Source: Pachyseris speciosa
Taxonomy: Eukaryota; Cnidaria; Anthozoa; Scleractinia; Pachyseridae
Assembly (NCBI GenBank): GCA_016490735.1
Contig: JAEMWC010000136.1
Span: 382,001-446,000 of the forward strand
Direction: 5' to 3'
DNA length: 64,000 bases
The notes beneath the pieces are model-generated. The model was not told the DNA's origin and made no database searches. It saw only the letters and a list, made by a program, of their open reading frames with translations. Position 1 is the stretch's first letter. Each line of letters starts with the position of its first letter. The position numbers and the translations under genes were made by a program. Below, in pieces: positions 55,645 through 64,000 of this stretch.

Positions 55645-56540
55645 TTATTACTAGTTTTATTTATACACGGTATTTCCATCAGCTTAATTAATCATTATCA
55701 ACTAGCTCTCTATCTACTTAATTACAATCACAGGAGAATAAAAAATAAAAACAATAAAAAAACAATAAAGGCTGCTTTTCATGGAGGCCGTGTTTAAAAT
55801 CTTACGTAAACTACTTAAAACTTACTTAAAACTGTGGCGACTCAATTTATTCTTAAAATCTCTCAAGGAAGTCGCTTGTCTCAATTCCAGGGGTAAACTG
55901 TTCCACAACTGAACTCCACTGTACGAAAGACTTCTCTTTAGATAATCAGTCCGGGGTTTTGGAAGAGCTAGTGTGTTTTCAATATTCCTCAAATGATAAG
56001 AATTCACACTATCGCGAAAAACATAACTAGATCTTAAATATTCAGGCGTCATGTCATGTAAGATTTTGTACAACATAATACATTTCTTTTCTAATCTTTG
56101 ATGCCAGAGTTCTCGCCACCGTAGTGCCTGGAACAATTCATTCAAATTACTGTCATAAGAAGCTTTCATCAAAATGCGGGCCGCCCGATTTTGAAGCTTT
56201 TGAAGTGTATCAGAAAGGCCTTTGTTACAATTTCCCCACACCTCACTACAATAATCGAAGCAAGGCTGAACAAGGCTATTATAAACATTGACTACAATAT
56301 TAAAAGGGATTTGATGTCGTATGCGCTTTACTGCACCAATGGCAGAAGCAATCTTTTTGCAGATATTTTCTATATGACTTTCCCAATTTAAAGTTTGATC
56401 GATGTAGACCCCAAGAGATTTAGTTGATGCTACCTGATCCACGGTCACGTTATTTATAGTTAGAGAAGGACAATCTGAAAGATTCGATAACTTCTGTCTG
56501 TCCTGTCTGGATGCAATTAGCATAAACTTGGGGCATTTGT
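55645..56540 (-). mobile_element. LINE (CR1/jockey-like) 3' fragment with reverse transcriptase C-terminus
   Basis: A 233-codon frame, KFMLIASRQDRQKL to SRHSFK, includes KSLGVYIDQTLNWESHI, QPCFDYCSEVWGN, LQKLQNRAARIL and SGVQLWNSLPLELR. This is the stretch after the RT palm in CR1/jockey-like elements. A 3' UTR with AATAAA motifs follows to about 55645. The 5' part is missing, as is usual for truncated LINE copies. Confidence 0.85.
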
Positions 56541-56569
56541 GTTACAAATTGGTGCGTAGCCATAAAAAA

Positions 56570-56663
56570 GTCAAAACTCGAAAAAAAGGCTAAATATTTT
56601 TGGAGTAGGTGCATAGTTTATATGAGATGAAAAAAATATTTTGGGGCTAGGTGAACTTTAACA
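56570..56663. repeat. Remnant of the TTAA foldback MITE
   Basis: AAAATATTTTGGGGCTAGGT then GAACTTTAAC matches the right end of 4508-4919; the left arm is missing. Confidence 0.55.
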
Positions 56664-57900
56664 AGCGTTCTATATCCCTTAAATGAATGAAATTTTTGAC
56701 CCACTTCGGTCACAAAATGGGATTCGTTTTGCTCTTAAGTTGAAAGGGGTAGGATTTTGAAGCCCAGGGTTCCGATTTTGAGTTCGCCCCCCCCCCCTTC
56801 TCTCTTGGAGGGAGGTACGACTTCCCAAAAAACGACTCAGTGGGAGGGTACCTACGCCGGCCTGTCTTGTTTCCAGTTCCCGCAGCCCTTCGAGTTTGCA
56901 AATGTTTCAAAATACTCTGATCCTGCCATAGATTCTGCTTCGTCATAAAGTCACGTGGCAAACGTCCTCTGTTGACTCGACAGAAAGTTAGTCTTGGAGC
57001 GCCTTCATTCTCTGTACTTCTTCTGTTTGCCGGCAAATCAGTCAGTGAGTATTTTTATTCATAAATGGTTTGAACTCAGTGGTCACATCGTGATTATAAG
57101 CTTCAACTTTGTGAAGCACGATCGTGCGGGAGAGTCTTCCTTGTGAGTTTATACGTACAACCTCCGTAGCCTGTAGTCGATCTCGGAGCTGCAGTGCCCC
57201 GGGTGATCTTGTTTTACTAAGTTATGAGCATTTTAAGGTCTTTTAAGCATTCGTGTTCAATTTTGGACATTTCTGGTTGTTTATTTTTTAACATTTGTAG
57301 ACTAGAGTTTTCACGGTGATTCCACGTTTAATTTGCTTTGTGAATGATAATTATATGAAATAAATCATACAATTCTTTATTATTTCTTTATTGCGTAAAA
57401 TTTTTGGTGATCGCTCCAGCGCTTAAGGTCGTTTAAATTTTCAAATAAATAGTCTCCATTAGAGTAAGCTTAAAGACACTTACATTTTAGTAATACAAAT
57501 CTGGTAGCACCAACACGAGTAAGAAGAGAAAACGTCTCACTTCCGGTTGACGTACGTCGCTCTTTAATTCTTTATTTACTCCTAAAACAGTAATAACTAT
57601 ACTAGGAGAAAACGGCTTTGCTTAAACTCCCCAATGCGAGTTTTTGACAACGTAATGGAGCAAAATTTAAGTAAACTGCAGGTTTATAATAACCCCATCT
57701 GGCAGGATCTTGGTTTGGGGCTAAAGCAAAATGCAAAATAATAACTGTATGTATGGGAGTCTGGCAGGCTTTGATCCTCTAGATCTCCATTGAACTCTGT
57801 TAAAAAATTGACAGACTTTTGTATTTTAAGTTACATTGTCTATCTGATCAAAAATTAGAATGCCAGAGAGGTGATAAGACATTTTTTAAACTGTCTCAAT
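56664..57900. other. Region without a supported gene
   Basis: C-run at about 56786-56798, with GC-rich sequence to about 57230 that could be a CpG-type promoter, though no exon can be assigned. The rest is AT-rich and featureless. Confidence 0.4.
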
Positions 57901-57904
57901 TACA

Positions 57905-58772
57905 TATGCACATGTCATCGGCTTCCCCATGGGGTTGACCCCCGGGCCAACCAGGGAGATATGTGGGAATACAAGGAGTGTGATGGTATTCTTTGCCCAA
58001 GGGGAGGGGAATATCTTGACATTGTTTTATGATCAAAGTTTAGGGGGGTGGGGAATTCCAAGTATGTAAAAGATGTTGGGGGGGGATTTTCTGCTTTAAG
58101 GCTGGTTTTCACTAGTGACTGAGTTGGAATCAGATTCATAGCTTGGAGTCGTAAGAGGCTTATGACCCAGTGAAAGTAAAAAATCTGAGTCATAAGTGGA
58201 GTTATAAGCTCACCAGAATCAGAGTTGCAAGAATTAGAACATTTCTATTTTCTTCCAATTCTGCTTATGAATCTGTCGCTTATGATGCAGCGAAAACTAG
58301 ATTGTTTGAGTTGAAAGCAGAAGCTGAATAACCAACCAATCACAATGCTTGTTCTCACACTCTCGGATTACAGTTTCTTACCAAAATAGTACTTGCCACT
58401 CTGACAATCTAGTTTTCACTGGATCATAAGTGACAGATTCATAAGCGGAATTGGACGAAAATAGAAATGTTCGAATCATAACAGAATCAGTATTTTGCTT
58501 CTGACTCCGTCACTTTGATTTTCACTAAATCATAACACTTCTGATTACGACTCCAACTCCAACTCCATGGCTAGTGAAAAGCAGCCTTTTTTGGGGGGTG
58601 GAGGTGGGGGAAACCAGCCTTGAGAGATTCCTCACCCAGGAGACTTAATGTCTTGAGAGATTCCTTAACCCCCAGAGGAAATTCCTTAAGTTTGCTTTAC
58701 TGATTTTCACAATCCCCTTGGTTAGCCTGGGGGTTGGCCCTATGGGGGATGCCGATGACATGTGCATAATAC
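57905..58772. mobile_element. MITE with TIR ATGCACATGTCATCGGC (copy 3), split by another MITE
   Basis: Left half 57905-58097 and right half 58593-58772 match the two halves of 3631-3967. The inserted element is listed separately. Confidence 0.7.
58098..58592. mobile_element. Nested MITE, AAGGCTG.TTTTCACTAG ends
   Basis: TAAGGCTGGTTTTCACTAGT at left and CTAGTGAAAAGCAGCCTTTT at right are inverse. The interior repeats CATAAGTG..GATTCATAAGC and TAGAAATGTTCGAAT-type palindromic modules. No ORF. Confidence 0.75.
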
Positions 58773-59139
58773 GTTAATGTCGTGGTAATTTGCACATGTA
58801 GCAAGGAAAATTTGAAAGAAACTTAAAATTAAATTAGTTGCAGCCATGACCTGAATCTGTTGACCATTTGTAAGGAAATACCATGGTCATGGTATTATTT
58901 CAGCACAATTGCCTTTCAAAATACATATCGATGTTAAAAGCTGACAAATCAAAGCATAAGTAAAGAACTTCAAAGTCACCAAAGATCCCATCTTTGATGC
59001 AAATTTACTGTAATTTAGTTATGGGGGCCAGTAAGGGGTCAGCAACAGTGGAGGCCAAATTATTTCTGTTCATGTGGTTGAAATACAAATAGTACACGCA
59101 GGTTGAACAGAAATGTTTCCAGAAGAAACTGCAGTCTGC

Positions 59140-59262
59140 GATCTGCCTGTGAAACTCACAAAGCATGCAAAACAAAGAAAACAAAACATTCTAAACTAGT
59201 GTACAGCAAAAGAATACAAAGAAAAGCCACCAGGTTTTCACCTTGAGGTAAACTGCCCCCCC
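59140..59262. repeat. Relative of the 9441-9590 insertion
   Basis: CTGTGAAACTCACAAAG, AAAACAAAGAAAACAAA and CCAGGTTTTCACCTTGAGGTAAAC follow the order of the 9441-9590 element. Confidence 0.5.
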
Positions 59263-59907
59263 CCCTCCCCCCCTCTTTCCCATCCCCATTTTCCTGTTTT
59301 GTTGTGCCATCATTGTGGCAGCATGTAAGTTATATGATCAACCATCAACCATGGGATTGTAAGTTTGGACAAAGTTAATAAAGGGAAATGGTTATGGAAC
59401 CTAGCAAAGTTCTTTGTTATGTTTTTGTTCGCTATTTTGGGCCGGGGGTTGACCTTGTACAAATAATAGGTGGTTAAGCGTGTTCCTGTAGCTAATCAAT
59501 AGAGACATTTCGATTATGTAATTCATGCATATTACATGAGTGCAAAACAAAAGATGTGCATGGTCATGGACCCTCCAACATAAATCTTGGCCTCTTTGAT
59601 TTGCTCCTTTGATGTTTGTCGGGCTTCATAACCATTTCCCTCTATTAACTATGGTTTGGAGAGCTCTGAAAACAGGGTTCTTTGTCCAGATAGAGAAAAT
59701 AATAACAATAAGGGCTGGGGGCATAACCAGCCTATGCCAAATGACTTTTAGGGCCTTTTCTGCATACAGTTTTTCTTTGAAAAGAAACAGAACCTGACAA
59801 AAAATATGGGGCAATGTTCTTCTATTGAATCACATGCCACATGTAAAAAATCAGTTGAATTTTTGATTTGCAGTTTGTCCTTTAATACATCTGTTCTTTG
59901 AATAAAG

Positions 59908-59910
<3 letters not shown>

Positions 59911-59948
<38 letters not shown>
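59911..59948. repeat. TTA microsatellite
   Basis: About 12 uninterrupted TTA units after AATAAAGTTTTA; the preceding sequence may be a LINE or SINE 3' end. Confidence 0.9.
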
Positions 59949-59951
<3 letters not shown>

Positions 59952-60597
59952 ACTGCAGTGTGGAACCTCAGGTTTTGCTTGCAATTGAGTGCAGACATGA
60001 ATATTAAATATCTTTGGAACTATTTTAAGCATTATGTGAAATTTCCTTTTAAGCAGTGCATGGAAAGGAGACAGGAGGAAAAGTGTTTTAGTGGTACAAC
60101 AAAAATAGCAAATACACAAGGTTGTTCCTGGGTCCACGCAGGTGTTGGCAGGAATTCAACCATGCCTAATCAGAGCAAAGTGCTGCATCATTGATTGTAT
60201 TCTTTAAGGGGGTTTAATTCCATAATAGTATGACTTGTTAATTTTGTTTAAAAAATGAAGCTAAAAATGCAGGCCATAAGATATCATGCCACCACCCCTT
60301 GGTGTTTACTGCATGTCTTTCAAATAAATAAAATAACATTATCATAAATACCTGAAAAAATTTAAGTTTACATTATTATTTGGTGGTTTAGTACTTTCAA
60401 ACCTCTAAGTTTTGTATCTATTTTTGTAAGTTATTAACCCTTTAATGCTCGAGAATGCGATATGGCACAAGATGCCATTACCTGCTCAATATTTAATCAT
60501 TCTTTCTGACATTTTCACAACCATTTATTTGCCTTTTTTCTTAATACATTAAGTACAACCACATGTGGCAAGGTGACCTCTAGAAACCACCAGGCTT

Positions 60598-60912
60598 TTA
60601 GTTGAGGCCACCTTGTGCATATTGACAATATAGATAGATAGCATGTGGCCTAGCGAATTCAGCAATTATTTTACTAAAAACTGACAGTAGCAGTTTCTTC
60701 TTAAAGTTAGGAAAACTTGATAGAGAAGTGATTGTAACAGGGAGGGAATTCCAGATCTTTGGACCTTGGTAAAGAATTGTGAAATTTTTCATATTAGTTC
60801 GGCAATGATGCACGCGATAATATTGTGGCTGTTCTGGTGCTATAACTATGAATTTGACTATTTGTAAGAAACAAGTTGACAAACAATGGAGGCAACAGAT
60901 AGATCTACACAT
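60598..60912 (-). pseudogene. LINE reverse transcriptase C-terminal remnant
   Basis: An open frame with VHHCRTNMKNFTILYQGPKI then WNSLPVTITSLSSFPNFKKK matches the terminal 'GpxiWNsLP..ix...sf..FKk.L' motif of CR1/jockey-like elements. Different copy and subfamily from 55645-56540. Confidence 0.65.
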
Positions 60913-61331
60913 TGAAGGGATAAAATCATGGCCCCCTCCAATATAAGACTTGATTTACCACCCCTGTAACTTTTTGTCTTTGTACTTTTTTGGTCAAGGT
61001 GATATCTCAAAACAATCAATACTCTGAGAGCTGCAATTTAAGCTATAGTTTAGTCGTATACCCTATATGTACCAGGCAAACGAAAAATTTCGATGTTTTT
61101 TTATTTTTCAGTTTGGACACTTCTCAGTCTTTTCAGTGTCCTCCTCCACACCTGTTGGTGTCATTTGTTTCATATCCCAAAATGTCCCTTTAAAATGATA
61201 TATTATATGTGGTCTAATGGTTCATGGTTCCCATTTTACAAAAATTTGGCATTTCCCTCGGACAGTAAAGGGCTCTCATTTTACCTAATTGAACTCTTTT
61301 TCTACTATTATACCTTGGATACAGAATCGAA

Positions 61332-61451
61332 ATGGTGCAGGCATGGTTTATGGACTCTTCAGATGCAGATCAGAGGTTGCCTCATCAACTTGATCCTCCA
61401 CAGCCAGTGTCACTAGAGGACTTAAGCAACTGTGGTGTGTTGTATTGGAAG
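61332..61451 (+). CDS. ADI1: ADI1 exon 1
   Basis: ATG at 61332; ends ...[10 protein letters not shown] before GTAAAA. The ATG context is GAAATGG. Confidence 0.93.
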
Positions 61452-63067
61452 GTAAAATTTACTTTCAACTGAGAGACATTGTCAATCCTTTGCACTCCAC
61501 TATAAAGGTCAAGACACAATAGGTGACAAGTCACTGCAACACATCGTGGGGACAACTCACCGCAACAATTCACGTAGTTTGACATGGTGAATTTTTGTGT
61601 AAGTCCCTTTTCACTCCACTAAGAGGGCATAGGGCCAACAGTCATGTGACTGTTAGTTTCGGTGACCAACTGGGGCTCTTTTACATAGGGATGGTGGTCA
61701 GGCCATGGCCCAGCCTTCACACTACCCCGGGCGGGAAATAGTTTAGAACAGGCCATAGCACCAGGAACTATGGTCAAATTATAATTAAGTACTACCGGTA
61801 ATTAGCTTAGCTTGATGTACATTACCTCATGAGGCAATCTGTTTAAACAAGACCTTGAAATCTCAGAAAAGTTTGTAATGCAGCTGACTCAAGTATGTAC
61901 CGGTAGTTGCTATAAACCATTATAACACAAAATTGCACCATATCAGAACAGATGAATAAAAAAGGTTGACTGTTGGTGTTTCAGTTGGATGCTGATAACT
62001 TTGAGAAAGAAGGTAAACTTGCAGAGATCCGTAAACAGCGAGGTTACACATACAATGACTGTATCACATGCACTCCAGAGAAACTACCAAACTATGAGCA
62101 AAAGGTAAGCTTAATGTTTAAGTGAAAATCATTTTTACAAAGACAGAACTTGAAGCTTTGTCTTCTATCTCAGTACGAGTTAAAACATATGTTTCTTACT
62201 TTAGCTAAATTGTATATCAAGGCTTTGTTCTCTCTGTTGAGCTTTCAAACATTCACATAGACACTTTTCTTACCATGTTGGCTTTTCAAACCTCAAAAAC
62301 ACATGGTGAATTGATGTTTTCATGTAAGTGACATGCTTGTGAGCAGACATCTTTATGTCACGCACTGTGAAAACCTCTAAAATTCAAACTGCTCTATTTT
62401 CAAAACAAAGCAAGCTACCGAGCTGAAAACATGCAAGCAGATACATTTCTAAAGTGTCTTTTATGTGATGAAGATAAAAATGCAAAAGTATGTTTACTTT
62501 TGAATTTTAGTTTTTTATGATGTCACGTGAAAACCATCTATTATTGACTTGTTTTAATACCTGCATTTCAAGAAAAACTTAAAAGCGTTCAAATTATTTG
62601 GTGGGAATTGCAAAATGGAGTGGCAAATGTAGGCAGCACTTATATGGAATGTGGCCACCAGAGTTTGCCTGTTACTGGCTTATTAGACCCCTCCACCCTC
62701 CCTTTCCTTGGAAATTTCAAGGTTGATTCACATATTGTACTAATTATTTTAAAAACTATGACTTACAAATGACACTCCTCCCCTCTCCCCCTGGAAATTT
62801 CCATTGATATTTTCTGGAACCTCACATTGCCATTTAAAATCATATTTTTGTTCACACCTCATATTTTTTCCTTAATGTTTCCTCCAGCTCAAAATGTTTT
62901 TTGAAGAACATCTCCATGCAGATGAGGAAATCAGGTTCATTCTTGATGGAAGTGGTTATTTTGACATCAGGAATTATGATGACAAGTGGATCCGAATATT
63001 AGTAGAAAAGGGTGATCTAATTGTTCTCCCTGCTGGCATTTATCACCGTTTCACACTGGATGACAAG
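61332..63067 (+). CDS. ADI1: Acireductone dioxygenase, exons 1-3 (3' partial)
   Basis: In the methionine salvage pathway the enzyme oxidises acireductone with Fe(II) to the keto-acid precursor of methionine. Exons 61332-61451, 61985-62104 and 62888-63067 are 40, 40 and 60 codons, all phase 0. The protein starts [20 protein letters not shown], as vertebrate ADI1 starts MVQAWYMD. The cupin metal ligands fall at H88, H90 and E94 ([11 protein letters not shown]) and H133 (PAGIYHRF), the same numbers as in human ADI1. The remaining C-terminus of about 40 residues (the 'RLFVGEPVW' region) is beyond 64000 or not seen. Introns contain only repeats. Confidence 0.95.
61985..62104 (+). CDS. ADI1: ADI1 exon 2
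   Basis: TTTCAG acceptor; [20 protein letters not shown] to [14 protein letters not shown] donor. Confidence 0.95.
62235..62460. repeat. Dispersed repeat shared with 10270-10500
   Basis: AAACAAAGCAAGCTACCGAG and GCTGAAAACATGCAAGCAGA match; lies in ADI1 intron 2. Confidence 0.5.
62888..63067 (+). CDS. ADI1: ADI1 exon 3 (metal-binding cupin)
   Basis: CTCCAG acceptor; [40 protein letters not shown], then [13 protein letters not shown] and GTAAAT donor. Confidence 0.96.
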
Positions 63068-63589
63068 GTAAATAAGCATCTTTGAAATCACCGGTACTAT
63101 AATGAGCATGTTTAGTGTTTTACTCTGAATGTTATTTAATTGGTTCACAGAAGTTTCCAACAGTTTCAGACATACTAACACTAGCTTTAAATTAATTTGA
63201 TGCAGCAAATATAATAGTGTCACTCTTACCAGTTGATAAGTGCAATGATTCTATACAGCAAATGCCCAAAAGTTATTAGTGAGCAAGTCATAGAGTGCGT
63301 ACATCAGACTTTTAAAATTAACCACGCTTTAAACTTTAATATCATCTCATTTCAATCTCATTGTGAATGTGCCCCTATTGACAGTCAAGATCCTAGCAGT
63401 GTCCGCAGGATGTTTGTCAACTGAAGGTAGTTTAATGGTCCGGAGCAATTCCAAACTGGTAAATTAATTCTTGGAAAGTCATACTGATAGGTTTTACTCC
63501 TATTGGGAGATCCAAGAATTTTTTTCTGAGTATACAGTCAACGGTATTAAAAAATAACATTTTTCAAGTTATAGTTGTTTCTTTGACAT
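63068..63589. other. ADI1 intron 3, no further exon seen
   Basis: AT-rich. I searched for the 'MRLFVGEPVW' segment that should follow and did not find it before 64000. Confidence 0.6.
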
Positions 63590-63790
63590 AGTGCTGGGCA
63601 GTGTGGTTGAGTGATTAGGTTGCTGTACTAACCACTCAGTGGTCACAGGTTCAAGTTCCTCTCTGACCACTAACTAGTCAACTAGTCTGTCTCCTGCCAA
63701 TTGGGTTTCTTAACCTGTTATGTTCTGTTTGAAAGATTTGTTTCTGTATAATTATTCCTGAAAAGACCCTGATGGGGAGAGGATAGGATA
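63590..63790 (+). mobile_element. tRNA-derived SINE (degenerate)
   Basis: GTGTGGTTGAGTGATTAGG (A-box-like) and CAGTGGTCACAGGTTCAAG (B-box-like), then a conserved-looking body (CTGACCACTAACTAGTC...AAAGACCCTGATGGGGAG) and an AT-rich simple repeat tail (63790-63925). Confidence 0.6.
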
Positions 63791-63814
63791 TTATAGAGGA
63801 TAGAGAGGATATTA

Positions 63815-63925
63815 TTATAATTATATTATTAATATTATTAATATTATTATTATTATGGCAGTTAAAAACTCTTGAATGCCAGGTCATTATTATTATTATT
63901 GTTATTATTATTATATTAATAATAT
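63815..63925. repeat. ATT/TTA-rich simple repeat
   Basis: Interrupted TATTAT and ATTATTATT runs directly after the SINE body, plausibly its expanded tail. Confidence 0.75.
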
Positions 63926-64000
63926 GGAGGAGGTTTAAAGAGATGCCATTAACTCGAACTGTCTCAACTGATTTTGAAACTAGCAATGAGTGGTAGAGCA

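Overview
The window is nuclear DNA of an invertebrate animal. Coding exons are short, have GT/AG borders and are separated by introns packed with foldback elements, transposon fragments and tRNA-derived SINEs. The density and types of repeats suggest an anthozoan cnidarian such as a stony coral or anemone; that is inference, not proof.

Four gene-scale regions can be supported. (1) 13.1-45.8 kb, minus strand: a complete 25-exon gene for eukaryotic-type ATP-dependent 6-phosphofructokinase, with both the catalytic N-terminal half and the regulatory C-terminal half. Its exons sum to 2,465 nt, one base short of a whole reading frame; the missing base is in an A-run in exon 4. (2) 47.8-53.5 kb, minus strand: an unrecognised type I membrane protein with a split signal peptide, a very long Ser/Thr-rich ectodomain, one membrane helix and a charged tail. 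Its large exon has several single-base frame breaks. (3) 61.3-63.1 kb, plus strand: the first three exons of acireductone dioxygenase (ADI1); the last exon(s) lie beyond the right edge. (4) 32.4-38.3 kb, inside intron 5 of the phosphofructokinase gene: a PIF/Harbinger DNA transposon with its Myb/SANT-like and HARBI1-type transposase genes, both broken.

The left 10 kb is built from long-terminal-inverted-repeat elements. Five copies of a roughly 0.85-1.0 kb arm that starts GGTCCGTGTGG carry a 95-97 codon ORF beginning at an AAGATGGCGGC context. Two elements (2433-5767 and 5768-10109) are joined tail to head, so two arms form an almost perfect palindrome. A four-transmembrane (MS4A/CD20-like) gene fragment lies at 1.7-2.4 kb and a decayed copy lies at 11.4 kb.

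The phosphofructokinase introns hold two piggyBac-like nonautonomous elements with TTAA duplications (24.1 and 41.2 kb), a 1.94-kb long-TIR element with an 8-bp duplication (26.1-28.0 kb), three tandem repeats (a 111-bp unit, a 47-bp unit and a 24-bp minisatellite), two SINEs, several foldback MITEs and palindromic GGAATTCCTA arrays on both sides of the Harbinger insertion. The right part (53.5-61.3 kb) contains two CR1/jockey-like LINE 3' fragments, a nested pair of MITEs and a TTA microsatellite.

No CRISPR array, rRNA gene or convincing functional tRNA gene was seen. The most informative observations are the apparent one-base deletions in conserved reading frames (four of them within or beside homopolymers), the head-to-head long-TIR elements with a conserved ORF, and the nested insertions in one intron.
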